DNA from: Lepidodermella squamata
Taxonomy: Eukaryota > Gastrotricha
Reading direction: 5' to 3'
Assembly (NCBI GenBank): GCA_047495785.1
Contig: JBLDXI010000004.1
Coordinates: forward strand, 1,798,001-1,862,000
Length of the DNA stretch: 64,000 nucleotides
Below, piece by piece: positions 52,204 through 64,000 of this stretch. Position 1 is the first letter of the stretch. Each line of letters opens with the position of its first letter. Under the pieces are notes generated by a model. That model was not told the DNA's origin and ran no database searches. It saw only the letters and a program-made list of their open reading frames with translations. A program made the position numbers and the translations under genes.

Positions 52204-53261
52204 AATATCCATAAATAGCCAGTCGTGTATTTTATTTGAAAAATGTTTCTTGGCCAAAAGGTGTATACGTAGCGTTACTTTCAAGCTGATCCCGAATTCT
52301 ACGAGGCTGACGTGTCTTTGATTTTGATATTCAGAGTTCAGTTGGCGAGACGATTGTTGATCCGATTTCCAACTGTACCTTTTCCCTATTGAAAATAATC
52401 TGTGCCTGTTATTTTACTCGTACTTCAATAGTGAATTAGAGTAAACTGCTCGATGTTCTTGAATATTATCACAACAGTGTTATTCCCAATTGCTGAATTG
52501 CTGATTTCCTATTTGAAAATTTGAAAAATTAAACGATCGAAACATTACGACTTGGCCAGCAGGGTGTATATATCGGAGTGACCAAAGAGCATTTGAACAT
52601 GACTGGCACAATGCACTCGCCATGCGATGTTAGGACGCTTTAGTTTCGAGTTTGCGCTGCCTCTTCGAATTGATTCTTGGTCGCAAAGAAGCAAATGTGG
52701 GAGAAGAAAGAGGTAACCGAAGAGCTCATGTGCAGCAACGGGGCGAAGGTTTGTGTCGTTGATTTCGCACAAACCACCCATTCATTTAAAAAGCAGCTTC
52801 CGCGCATTTCAGACCTCAGACTTATTCGTCTGATGTGTCCCGAAATAGGCATGAAAAACAAGGCTTGAAAACCAAGCTTAGCGACGCCCCGTTGGACTTC
52901 CTGAAAAACCCGTCAGTGAATTCCTGGGGTTGCCTTGTTTCTTCATTATCTCAGACTCATCTTTTATTTCGAATTTTTCGAATTTTCGACTCTAGAAAAA
53001 TTTCAATGAATATCCATGAATATCTATGCAATTTGTGTACTTCTCAAGTCACAGTGGGCATTTTTTTTAAGACCAAACCACACCCTTCGGATTTTCTCCC
53101 GAGGGCGAAGTGAAAACGTGGAAAGGAAAACAATTCTTGAGGTCGCGCAAAGTCCTCCACACAATTTGTTCGTTTTTTTCTTTGAAGTGTTAAGATTTCT
53201 TTCAATACCAAGCAGTATAATGCTGCTTTCACACAATTTGACAACTGCTATTGTCTTGCAA
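52204..53261. other. Intergenic, nothing recognised
   Basis: Several short overlapping frames, none with a recognised domain. Confidence 0.35.
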
Positions 53262-54090
53262 GGTGGCGGCTGGGTTATGGCGTACATCGAGGAATGAGGC
53301 TTCAGCGGTGCCAGGCCGTACGTCATCGGTTGGTTTCACGATTGAAGCACGAATTAAGTCGCAGATCGGCTCGCATAGGTACACTTTGACGGCAGTCGTA
53401 ATTTGCGTGCATCGAAAATCGTAGTATACTACCGAAGGAATGTCAAGCGAAAATTCGTGGTCAATACGATTCTACGAGAAAATACGATTCTAGCCGCGCG
53501 GAACGTCATCTGGGGAATCAGCTGGTCATGCGCCATGCTGTTCACCCTGCAGACTGGCTACTGGGAAACCGGACCAGTTGCTTGTTCTGTAATTTGGTAG
53601 ATTGGAGCTGCCATCTCCCCGTTCGGGAGATTTTCACGACACTCGGATGTTTTGCCTTCTGCATTTGCTACACAACCGCCTATTTGGTCGCGCCACTGAA
53701 AGCCGTCGGTTATCACGAGCTTCTGATCACAGCGAATCACAGCAATGCAACGACAGTTGCCCGACTTTGCGGCTCCTTCGCCTACAAAGTGGCGGGCGAA
53801 GCGGACACTCTCGTTGCCGTTCTCGTCTATCTGATGGTCATTTTCCAAGTGTCATTCAGGAAAATGTTCTCGACAGTCAGGGTGGTTCGACTGGCTTGGA
53901 ACTCGAAGGGAACTTCGGGCGGCCGGTCGTCGAGGTCGCAGGAGGACTGGCGGAGGCGCGAATTATTCATCGCGAAGCAGTCGATTGTGGCCGTGGCGCA
54001 GTACTCCGCATTCTTCTTCCCAATTTCTGCCAGCATGCTTCTGCAGCTGGGCCCGCGAGAATTTAGGCAAATATGCACACGTCACACGTA
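53262..54090 (+). pseudogene. Decayed receptor copy
   Basis: Starts with an N-terminal region like the intact receptors, but with stop codons (about 53294 and 53344) and small shifts. The TM3 end with the ERR motif is missing. The second half (TM4-TM6: CGSFAYKVAGEADTL, FIAKQSIVAV) is largely open, with no intron. It breaks off before TM7. Confidence 0.7.
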
Positions 54091-56209
54091 GCTTATCCGG
54101 CGTGTTGACACTCGAACGCAGATAATCCCTTGATCCTCGGCAAGTCGCTTTAGCGCGGCGAGCTTGCAACACCTTTGACAGGCATGCGAGGGGCGCAGCG
54201 GGTGTGTGAACTTTCAGTAGTAATAAAATGCTTGAAGGAAGACGCAACCAACGCTTCAATGTCGTCATTTGTTCGGCTTGTAATAAGCAAGCCTTGAACA
54301 TAAATCCGCCCCAAAGCCGGTGGACGATTGGTAAGTGTCTTATGTGCCTGCTCAAGCATTATTGGCTATTGCTTTTACCGCTATTGCTTTACTGCTCAGA
54401 TTGCCAATTTGTCCCTAAAAAACGTCCGCGCGATATTCCTATCGCTATTATCCGCGGTAATCATATCCCATATCTGGTAGTTACTTTGGTTCATATACCG
54501 GTTCAGCCGATGTAATATTGATACCAAATAAAGGAATAGAGATGCGGCTAATAGGCGTCATCATCACATTTGCGTTTTTCTTATTCTAACGGGGCGACGT
54601 CTTATATTTCGAGGCGACTGATTATCATCCAGGTGCGGCCTTTCGCCTAAAGCCTTAAGGGGCGGATTAAGGTGGATTAGTGCGGCGATCACGCAATGAA
54701 GGCGATTTTATTTATTTTTGGGCGACACAAATGGGGCGAACTTTGACCTTATTGGCGACAGATTTTATCTCACCCTTTATTATTATTATTATTATTATTA
54801 TTTATTCTTGACAGACTATATTCCGAATATTGATATTAGAGAAACTATGGTTGATATTCTTAAGACATATTACCCGACAGCTCGAATGACACTGAGAGTC
54901 TTGAGAACAAATATTATTTCTGGAAAGCGGTCGACCCAAGCTGGTTCTTACCAGGGGGAAGACCGCCAACCAGGTGGTTAAATTGCTTTGAACGAAATCT
55001 GATAAAAATTGGTATTGTAGAGCACCGCATCATAAGGCTGAGAAATCCAAAATAATGAACCGAAGTAGCGGGGAAGGCCCAGGAAATCGACCTAAAACTT
55101 GCGACACGCCATAATCAAAGTAGTAGCTGATTGGGAATTGGCTGAAATCACCGCCAGAAATCGCGATGGATGGCAGATGACTTGCCTAACCATAGAAAAT
55201 TATGAATTTTATAATAAAAGCAGACTGTTCGCGACTGATCCCTCGGACTCGAGCTGATCGCCCGTCGGCGTCCTCAAAACCCGCATGGGAATTTGTTGAA
55301 TTTTTTGTTGGACATTATTCCAATTATTTGTGGTCAACCATTTGTTTTGCTCCGAGAAACATTTCTCATCGTTCAATTTCACTTGTGCGCCATTCGACTT
55401 TCCGATCAAGCTATGCAAAAGGTCTCAAAGCCCGGAACCCCCACGCCCACGCCTCCTCCCCTTCCACGTTTTCTCGGAATTGCCGGTATGTGAGGTATGA
55501 GGTATGCCGAATAAATGATTCAAAGCATCAATAGGATACTTCAGTACATCTCATGAACTAGATAGCATGTGCAGCTGTATAGAACGGAAACGGAAAGCGT
55601 GTAAAAAGCTACACTTTCCACCTTGTCTCCTTGGAACAAATTGTTGTCTATTGAAGACATGCAAAAATCTCGGAATCATTGACGTTTCTTGATGGGTCGG
55701 GTTCAGAATTACCACGAATTAGGATTAACTTGAGGAATTGTGAGGAATGCGGATGAGTGAGGAATTGAGGAGTGAAGCGAGTCTCAGCGTTCGAGGTTCG
55801 AGCGTATGGGTTAGTACTCGTACAAAAATCGCGATAAATCGATGAATGGGCGAACGTTGCGAAATGCGGGAGCAGTTAGATTCATAATTCCGTACAACGA
55901 TGTAAGGAAGCGAACGAAGCGGCTACTTGTGCACGTACGAAGAGGCGAGGCAGAAGTACCAGGCGTGTCAGAGAAACACCAGTCTCGGAGAAATCATTTC
56001 CGATTAAAGAAAAAAACTCACCCGTGAGGATTGCGCACATTGACGTCTGTCGATTCTTTAAGTCTGTTATGGACATTCTTCTTTTGTGTCTAACCTTTCA
56101 ACGCCTTTTTCTGGCCTCGCAAGACTAAGGAAAACTATGGAATCGTCTTACTTTCCGTAGGGGATTGCACTATTTCGCCTGATAAACTTGCTATTCTACG
56201 CCGCCCAAT
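54091..56209. other. Long intergenic region with repeats only
   Basis: A (TTA)n microsatellite lies at 54777-54803, with irregular GGCGAC words just before it. Parts of 55540-55620 and 55820-55920 resemble 59110-59160 and 60840-60900 (flanks of receptor 4). Frames near 54228-54515 and 55202-55534 have no support. Confidence 0.35.
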
Positions 56210-56400
56210 TGAAAACGCGAGACAATTCGTACGCCAGTCCCCGCCAGGCTACCGCGGAAAATTAAATTCATGCACTCAAAACGTTTCCGTTGACAATTCT
56301 GCATGTAGGAATTGAAGCGTGCGAGGATATGATGTCTCCCGTTGGGGACGTTTTCGAGTGCTTCCTGTGTTTTTAGAATCGTCTCCCCGCCTTCAACAAC
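56210..56400 (+). promoter_or_regulatory. Subfamily B upstream module, copy 2
   Basis: Same conserved words as 50450-50640, including AACGTTTCCGTTGA and CGAGTGCTTCCTGTG. Confidence 0.5.
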
Positions 56401-56508
56401 CGTCTCTTTACATTTTCAAGCTCGCTAATATCACCCAACTAGTAGTTTTGCAACAAACTGCAGATGATGAATCTCGCTAGTTAAAGACTCAACTTTTGCT
56501 ACTACAAC

Positions 56509-58373
56509 ATGTCGATTTCATTGAATGCAAGCGTGCTGGAGGGCGGGTCGTGGATAGTAGCAGATCTGCCAGATCTCGGTTTCGACGGACCGCGGCCGTA
56601 TTTCGTGGGGTGGGCCCACGACCTGCGAACCCAGTCAATGGAAGAACGCCTGCCTTACGTGATTCTAACCGGCCTGTTAGCAGTTGTCGGCACTATCGCT
56701 AGCCTGGCGAATGTCGTCATTTACTACCGGCGCAACGTGAATCGTGACTTTTTCATCCTGAACTGCATGATCGCTGCTAGGAACTTGTGCTTCGTCGCCA
56801 ACTGGATGTATGCGCTGCTGGTGACCCTGTCGACCGGCTACTGGGAAGCGAACGACATCGCCTGCCAGCTTACATTTTGGCTCAGTTCCTTTATCGGCAG
56901 TTACGGCATGCTTCTTAATCTGCACATCAGCTACGAGCGGCGTGTTTGCGTCGCCTCGAACAGCATCCATCGATCTAACACTCTAAAGGTATGACCTACT
57001 GCTAGTGCATCGTTATAGCTTCGATTTGCAATGTCGTAGCGGAGTGGTTGAAGAGTTTGATACTTCTTTGAATCACGATGGTTCGATTCCATCTGAACTC
57101 ATCATAATTGTTTAAGATATAACATCTGTCACCCAAGATGATGAAAGCCATTTGCGTTTTCGCCCATTTGAGGCGCCGCAAATAAATAAGGCCGGAGTCA
57201 TTGCGTAATTGTCGCGTGTAATGCGCCTCGCACGCGTGCGTTAAGTGTTGCGAGCTCGCCGCTTTGCCGTGGGATCAACTGGTTACACGCCGGAAACGCT
57301 TTCAAGAACTCGGTCACTAAAGAACGTCAAGAACTTTCAAGATGTTCGGTCACTAAACTGTGCCGTTGAGACACGCAGGATGTAGTTAATGCCCCTATAT
57401 CCTATATAAATAGGAGGTAGCTTTGCTGTCCACTTCTGCCAAATGGCTAGTAGCTAAGAGCTATTGTAAGTAGGGATCGTTTTTATCTCAACCATCAACC
57501 ATTTGCTGCAACCTATAACGTGTGGTGACATGGCCGCGTATATATATATATATATATATATATATTTTCGAAATGTTAAACATCGAATTATTTAGAGACC
57601 GTCTGACTGCCTATCTGACTTTCATTCCAAGACCTAGAACTAAGAATACCAATGCATTTTAAGTTGGACAAACAGTTATCCAGCCTAATTAATGTCTGAT
57701 TTTCAATAATATTTTCACGCAGCTGTTCGCGATGGCATCGGGGATGGCCATTTGTAGCGCGCTGTCTTGTGTCATCATGTCCTTCGCCCCGTTTCCAGTG
57801 ATGAGCGTTCAACAGCTGGCGCTAATCGACAGCAACAACAGCAGCAGCAGCAGCAGCAATACGAATCCTGTACGCATATGCGGGTTTTTTGTCAGTCGCC
57901 TCGCCGGCCCAGTCGACAGCCTCATCGTAGGAGTAGGACTTTTCATGTTCTATTCCCAGGCAGCTTGCTCAGGCTTGGCGTACAACTATTGGAAAGTTTT
58001 CAGAACTATCCGAACCGCTCGTTTGAGATTGCGAGGCGTCACTTCAATGGAAGACAAGTGGTATCGTAAAGAGTTGTTCATCGCCAAGCAGTCGCTAGCG
58101 GCTTTCCTCGTCTACTTCGCCTGCCATATGCCGCTGACAACGCACTTTCTCATGTCGCTTTTCTACCGCGAAGTTGGCCCCAGGCACGCAAGCGGCGACC
58201 TGCTCAAGTACAGCCTAATCTGCGTGTTACTTGAGATGGTTCTTTCTGTCTTCATTAGGACACTGAAGCCAGGATTCTACGATCGCTATCCAGCAATGAT
58301 CATTCGATTCGGCGCAACATGTCGCCCATTCAGTCTGCTGAAAGCAGCTCGACTACGCATCAGCCCGTCTTAA
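56509..58373 (+). CDS. Divergent rhodopsin-like receptor, subfamily B, receptor 3
   Basis: Exons 56509-56988 and 57723-58373, phase 0, about 376 residues, intact. Exon 2 fuses what are exons 2 and 3 in subfamily A. TM3 ends ISYERRVC. The loop between TM4 and TM5 has a Ser/Asn run coded by an AGC microsatellite (about 57830-57860). TM6 starts FIAKQSLAAFLVYFACH. The C-terminus is short and basic. The intron carries a tRNA-like sequence and a TA microsatellite. Confidence 0.75.
57033..57105 (+). repeat. tRNA-like sequence in receptor 3 intron
   Basis: TAGCGGAGTGGTTGAAG resembles an A box and GGTTCGATTCC matches the B box consensus. The outer stem does not pair, so it is a SINE or tRNA pseudogene rather than a working gene. 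Confidence 0.5.
57538..57566. repeat. TA dinucleotide microsatellite
   Basis: About 14 TA units in the same intron. Confidence 0.9.
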
Positions 58374-59232
58374 AATATCCACTTGAAAAATGAATGAAAA
58401 ATGAACGCATGCTATGAGGATTTTGTAAACCTTATTGATGCGCTGGAACATGTTCACAGTTTTCTGTTGACTGATTGATCGAGTCATTGAACAGAATACT
58501 ACTTTTTTAAGCAAACGATTGGTTGTTACAAACAATTTTTTGGTAGTTTCTCGCGAGTGAAAATTATTGTGTTGCATTGGTGAAAATTACATGACATTGT
58601 TACCAATAATGCGAGCGAAACGAGAAAACTTTGAGGATTTTCAACTAGAAAAGGCTTCGAAATCACCTAAAAATGAGGTTACAGCAGTCGCATTCAGGCA
58701 ATACTTCGATTTCGGTTGTTAAATTTGGTCCGATTGGTTGTTACATTTTAACATGTGTAACATGCTTAAAAACACTGTATTAAGTATTGCGCATATTCAG
58801 GTCGCCAAGGACTTCGAAGACGAGTGAAAAACGAGCAAGCGGAGCGAGGCGCAGCCGAGTGGTTCGCGAGTATTTCAAGAGTTTTTCTCCCGGTTTTTAG
58901 TTGCCTCAGTTTTGTGAATTGTGAAACCTTATCTCTGCATCGTGAAGGCTGACGGAGCAATGACAGGTAATGACAGCACAAAGTTTATGTGCGGATAAAT
59001 AACGAATTTTCAATGTCTCAGCTATGAAAAATGTCTCCGGACGGATGACACCCACGGGTCCCCTCGTCATTTCATATTGTGTCGACATAACCGGTATGCG
59101 GTACAGACGATTGAATAATCTTCAGCACAATGCAGCAGTATAGAACGGAAACATAAAGCTTTTCAAAAAAAGCAGATCTGCTATCAGCTATCAACTATCA
59201 ACAGTGTAGAGCTCACATTCCAAATCCAACAG
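58374..59232. other. Intergenic, nothing recognised
   Basis: 3' flank of receptor 3 and 5' flank of receptor 4. No gene seen. Confidence 0.35.
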
Positions 59233-60721
59233 ATGACGACGAATTTATCGAACGCAACGATTGCAGAATCTATGCTACCACTCACAAGTTCGTGGATTCT
59301 GGCTGATTTGCCTGACCGCGGTTTCAACGGCTCGAGGCCGTACTTCATCGGCTGGCTGCACGAACTGAGCAGTGAGTCGATTGAAGAGCGGCTGCCGTAT
59401 ACCCTGACAGTCGTGATTCTAGCCATTCTCGGAAGTCTAGCCAGTCTAGCTAATGTCGTAATCTACTACCGCCGTAATGTTAAACGAGATTTCTTGATGC
59501 TTAGCTGTTTCGTAGCTGTTAGGAACGTTCTATGGTCCCTCAACTGGTCCTACGCGGTGCTAGTGACGCTGAGAACTGGCTTCTGGGAGGCAGGCCCAGC
59601 AGCTTGCTTGGTTGTATTCTGGAACACGGCCTCTTTGGGAACTTTCGGCTGCTTCGCGAGCATGCTCATCAGCTACGAGAGGCGGCTGTGTGTCTGCTCG
59701 ACGGCTCTGTACCGCTCAAGCTCATTGAAAGTAAGTGTCATTGCGGGAAAATGGTTCCTAAAACTCTCATGAGAATCACCCATGAGGAATGTTTCTTGAT
59801 GTATTCCGGTTCATAATTATAAGTTGGGATTAAATGGATCAAATTAGGAAAATTGTTTAAATTTACGCGAAATTTTACAGACTATGGCGAACCTAATGAG
59901 GCTAATGGTAGAGTGATGAGCAGTCTTTGCCTCCCTCTGTAGAAGCTCATCTGAGATTGTTGATATTATTATATTTCGGAATTTTAAATTCAGCTCGTCC
60001 TTCTCGCCGCTGGGTTCCTGCTATTCTGTGGCGGATTGTCGATAGTTTTCATCTTCGTGCCGTACCAGTCGCTCTCTGTCCAACGACTAGTGATCACCGG
60101 CATAAACAACAATACAGCTGTCTCGTTGTGTGGCTCTTTCCCCTATAAATTCATCGGCGACGCTGATACTGTTGTCATTTCTACGGTCTATTATCTATTC
60201 GCAGTACAAGCATCTTCAATCGGATTGGCGTACAACTACTGGTGAGGAATTTCACTCAATTAGATGGATTCCTATGTTTTTTGTTTAATGTTACTAGGAG
60301 GCTGTTCGCTCATATAAGAGCTGCTCGCCTCGGATGGCGGGATCGTCCAATACCGAATTCCGAAAATTTGAAAATTCTAAAGAACTGGAGGCAACGTGAG
60401 GTTTTCTTCGCGAAGCAGTCTATCGCTGCTTTCTTGTCGTACAACGCATTCCACCTACCGCTAGCCGTACATTTCGCCCTACAGCTTGGCTATGTCGATC
60501 TCGGGCCGAGATTCGCCTCTGGCAGTTTCATGAACAACGGTCACGTGTGTCTCCTAGCAGAGTTGATCGTGTCTTCGGTTATCAAATCGCTGAAGCCGGG
60601 CTTCACGCGCAACTTGCCGTGGTCACGCCGCAACAACCAGGTGACCGCCGCTAGTATTGCCAAAGTCCCTACTAGTCCGTATCCTAGTCACAAATCACCA
60701 GCGACGATAAAAAAACTATGA
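59233..60721 (+). CDS. Divergent rhodopsin-like receptor, subfamily A, receptor 4
   Basis: Exons 59233-59730, 59994-60241 and 60298-60721 (phases 0 and 2), about 389 residues, intact. Closest to receptor 1. N-terminal sequons (NLSNAT) and the subfamily signature SSWILADLPDRGFNGSRPYF are present. TM3 ends ISYERRLC and the second loop has SLCGSF. TM6 starts FFAKQSIAAFLSYNAFH. The C-terminal tail is Lys/Arg-rich. Intron 2 is only 56 bp, so the foldback in receptor 1 is a later insertion. Confidence 0.75.
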
Positions 60722-61189
60722 TTGTCAGAAAGTAAAGCCAAATTTATAAATTACACGAAAAACATTTGATGAATCAAGCTGAAAAACTAATGTATCCCAG
60801 CGTTCGAAAACAATAGACCATGGGAGTATAGAAGTATCTCTAAAATCGATGGATAGGCGATGACGAAATGCGGAAGCTCATAGTTCCGTACAACGACGAG
60901 ACGCTCAAAAATTGTCGTTTCGATAATATTTCGCCACCTCCATCCGTGCATTCTGTGAACAAAAGCTTCATCCGAGCTCAAGCGGATAAGACCGGCCAAC
61001 TTCAATCTACCCACACGTGTCTCGCAAATCAAGCAAGCACAGCTGAAGTGGAGATGTGATTATCGAGCCTAGGCATCCCTCATTCATGTGTTTTGAATTA
61101 AATTATTCATCTTGCAAGCATTCTTTCTTCCGGCGGATACCTGTGCCGTTTATTAGAAGCAAGGCAAAGAAAGTGTTGGGCATTTTGGG
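60722..61189. other. Intergenic, nothing recognised
   Basis: A block at 60840-60900 matches 55820-55920; otherwise nothing. Confidence 0.35.
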
Positions 61190-61400
61190 CATTTGCAGTA
61201 CCAGCAAATCAGATTCGACATTTGGCGAAGCGGAAAAGTAAGGCCTACGCCGTATCACATCCGCCACTAACTTGAAATTCGACTCGATATGTGGCACGTA
61301 ATCTTGGGATCTTGTCTGGGATATTTCGGCTGAGCTCGAACGGAAGCCGACTACGCATCTTCAACCTTGAGGAATCTTAAGGAATAACCGCAGGAATAAA
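61190..61400. repeat. Upstream module of receptor genes, copy 2
   Basis: Aligns with 46970-47180 and in part with 47396-47520. Here it lies downstream of receptor 4. Confidence 0.55.
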
Positions 61401-61994
61401 TAAATAGATATATAGATAAATAAAGACATTTATCCGTCAACTCTCACGAAAGGGAAAACAATAAAGAAGGAACAACACGAACAGATGTGCCGAGGAATAA
61501 AATGTACTTCGATGAACACACCCTGCTGCCTAACGCGATATTCACGCTGGTGACCTGCCAAGCAGAGCGCGTGGAAGACTAGTCTAGGGGACTGATCCTG
61601 GCCAAAACGAAATCGGTTCCCATCACACATAGGTATCGTTAGCGTCGATGAATAACTCGAATTTATGGCTGTTTACGAAAGCTTGAAGGTAATGAGTGAC
61701 AAATAAAAAATCGTTTGTTCTTTGTCTCTTCTTCACGTTGAAAAATGCCGCTTTTCACCTAACACACGAGACCTTGAAACCAATGTTAAAAAAAGCCAAA
61801 ATCTGGGTTATTCAATGACGCTAACGATATGGCAACAAAATGAAAATCTTATCTTGAAAGAGTGCACACCTGGTCGATAATTTGTATGTCTGTTTACGGC
61901 CGTCAAGGCTAAGCTAACGCGGAATCGCCTTCTTTTTTGTCAGCGATAGCGCAATTTTTTCGAAAAAATTGCTATCTAACACCGTCTCATTTGA
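61401..61994. other. Intergenic, nothing recognised
   Basis: No gene or repeat recognised. Confidence 0.3.
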
Positions 61995-62180
61995 CATTCG
62001 AAACGCCGGTTTCAGGTCGCCGCGGAAATCACCGTTCAAGCACTCGAAACGTTTCCGTAGATGTTTCTGCATACAGGAATCTAACTAACCGGACGCGAGG
62101 ACATGATTTCTCCCCGCTAGTGGAGTGCTTCCTGTATTTATACAATCCTCCGCCTTCAACAACCGTCTCTCTATATCTAT
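61995..62180 (+). promoter_or_regulatory. Subfamily B upstream module, copy 3
   Basis: Same conserved words as 50450-50640, including CGAAACGTTTCCGT and GAGTGCTTCCTGT. Confidence 0.5.
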
Positions 62181-62233
62181 AAGTTGCAATAAACAGCAGG
62201 CGATGGATTTTGCTAGCTAGCGCCCACCCGAGC

Positions 62234-63785
62234 ATGTCAGTGCCGATGAATGCAAGCGTGCTGCAGGGCGGATCGTGGATAGTCGCCGATCTGCCAGACA
62301 ATGGGTTTGATGGACCAAGGCCGTATTTCGTGGGGTGGGCGCATGATCTGAGAACTCGGTCAATGGCAGATCGCCTGCCTTATACGATCGTAAGCGGCGT
62401 ATTATCAATTGTTGCCATTATCGCTAGCCTGGCGAATGTCGCCGTTTATTACCGGCGCAACGTGAATCGAGACTTTTTGCTACTGAACGGCATCGCCTCC
62501 TTAAGGAACATATGCTATGTTGCAACCTGGATGGGTTCGTTGCTGGTAACTCTGGCAACAGGTTACTGGGAGGCGAGCGACGCCGCCTGCCAGCTCACTT
62601 TTTGGCTCATTTCCTTCACCGGCAGTTACGGCTTGCTTCTCAATCTGCACATCAGCTACGAGCGACGTGTTTGCGTCACCTCGAGCAGCATACATCGATC
62701 TAACCCTCTCAAGGTACCTATGAACTACTTAGTAAGATAAAGAAGGGCACACGCAGTATTAATTATCTAGCACTATGCAAGGGGAAGAAATTGAAACCCG
62801 AAAAACAACCACAGGGAGCCCTTTGGTCTATAAATTGGGTAATAAAATACCCCATAGTTCGGGAATCCCATTCGGGAATTCCACCTTGGCCTGCCAAACT
62901 GGGGAGTACGATAGCCCCATCCTACCCCGTATCTTAATTCGAAGAAATAATAGCCAGTTTCTCTCAATGAGACCTACGCCAATAAAAACGGCCCGTATCG
63001 GGTTTGTTGAGCAACTTCCTTTATTATCTGTTTGATTGTCTGTTTCTTGTCGTGCGTCTCCGATGTGGCAAGTCCTACACTGCCTTGAAGGAAACCTTGT
63101 CTACTAACTGTTGATGATATTTTCACACAGCTGGTTGTGAATGGTTGTGGTCGTGATGGCATCGGGGATGGCCATCTGTAGCGCGCTGTCTTGTGTCATC
63201 ATGTCCTTCGCCCCGTTTCCAGTGATGAGCGTTCAACAGCTGGGGCTAATGGACAGCAGCAGCAGCAGCAATACGAATCCTGTACGCATATGCGGGTTTT
63301 TCGTCAGCCGCCTCGCCGGACCAGTCGACAGCCTCATCGTCGGAGTAGGACTTTTCATGTTCTATTCCCAGGCAGCTTGCTCAGGCTTGGCGTACAACTA
63401 TTGGAAGGTTTTCAGAACTATTCGATCTGCTCGTTTGCGACTGCGAGGCATCACTTCAATGGAAGACAATTGGTACAAGAAGGAGACTTTCATCGCCAAA
63501 CAGTCGCTCGCTGCTTTCCTCGTCTACTTCGCGTGCCATGTGCCGCTGACAGCGCACTTTTTCATGTCTCTTTTCTACCGCGAAGTTGGCCCTAGCCACG
63601 CAAGTGGAGACCTGCTCAAGTACGGCCAAATCTGCTTATTACTTGAGATGGTTCTTTCGGTCTTCATTAGGACACTGAAGCCAGGATTCTACGATCGCTA
63701 TCCAGCAATGATCACCCGATTCGGCGCAACGTGTCGCGCAATCAGTCTGCTGAAAGCAGCTCGACTACGCATCAGCCCATCTTAA
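62234..63785 (+). pseudogene. Receptor 5 (subfamily B), frame broken at exon 2 start
   Basis: Exon 1 (62234-62713, 160 codons) is intact. The start is the ATG at 62234 by analogy with receptors 2 and 3. Exon 2 should begin at 63131 after CACACAG. Between there and the conserved ATGGCATC (63156) are 25 bases instead of the 9 found in receptors 2 and 3, a 16-bp insertion, so the normal splice is out of frame and soon meets a stop. Downstream of the insertion the frame is open to 63785, with TM4-TM7 and a short Ser run. Alternative donors (62713 and about 62731) have the same phase and do not help. It may be a recent pseudogene. Confidence 0.6.
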
Positions 63786-64000
63786 AATATCCACTTGAAT
63801 GAAAAATGAGCTCATATTATGAGCATTTCGATAAACTTCGTGCTGCACTGGAACATGTTCACGGTTTTCTGTTGACTGATTGATCGATAGACTGAATTAC
63901 AAAAATTCAAGTGCCAAATCAGAAATAATTTGTTTACTTAATAGGGTCGCCACTAAAATTCAAGCGAAATGGAATTAGATTAACCTATTCCCACCAGCGC
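63786..64000. other. 3' flank of receptor 5
   Basis: Similar to the 3' flank of receptor 3 at 58374-58480; no gene seen. Confidence 0.4.

Noticed and set aside
54228-54515. 95-codon plus-strand frame with hydrophobic stretch
   Set aside because: Lies in decayed sequence after a pseudogene; no supporting features.
57033-57105. Functional tRNA gene
   Set aside because: The B box is good but the acceptor stem does not pair and no clear anticodon arm is present.

Overview
This is invertebrate animal DNA. The genes have short GT-AG introns (mostly about 48-60 bp). Their products are animal families: a Ly6/three-finger protein, a RING-TRAF-NHL protein, sushi and trypsin-like secreted proteins, ankyrin-repeat proteins and seven-helix receptors. 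I cannot name the phylum. Short dispersed repeats, inverted-repeat elements and tRNA-like SINE candidates are scattered throughout.

Region 1 (1-5.4 kb) holds small inverted-repeat elements, a two-exon Ly6-like gene, four tandem 176-179 bp repeats and a degenerate subterminal repeat. Region 2 (about 5.2-20.6 kb) is a Polinton/Maverick (adintovirus-like) element in which every gene is open. It has protein-primed DNA polymerase B, packaging ATPase, adenain-type protease, major and minor capsid candidates, a fiber-like protein, a VLTF3-like protein and a tiny Cys-rich protein. It also has one long ORF fusing a parvovirus-type phospholipase A2 domain to an integrase and a chromodomain. Virion-type genes carry TCTAG (or TCTAA) at an almost constant 11-13 nt before the ATG, like the TCTA late promoter described for mavirus and CroV. 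Replication and small accessory genes instead carry TATATA-type boxes. No terminal inverted repeats were found. Three 115-bp repeats lie at the right end.

Region 3 (21.0-22.7 kb) has two small intron-containing minus-strand genes of unknown function, 94 bp apart. Regions 4-5 (23-46 kb) hold repeats and a segmental triplication in which an ankyrin-repeat gene lies next to a secreted sushi-family gene. Copy 1 has sushi domains only. Copy 2 has a trypsin-like domain with the catalytic His changed to Gln, plus sushi domains. Copy 3 keeps only a signal-peptide exon. A conserved promoter segment precedes each copy, with one extra orphan copy. Between copies 1 and 2 lie the RING-TRAF-NHL gene and a broken LINE fragment.

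Region 6 (47-64 kb) is a plus-strand cluster of divergent rhodopsin-like receptors in two subfamilies (three-exon and two-exon). Three copies look intact, two carry frame-disrupting insertions, one is a truncated pseudogene, and a small exon scrap is also present. One intron contains a 568-bp near-palindromic foldback element with a 4-bp target duplication.
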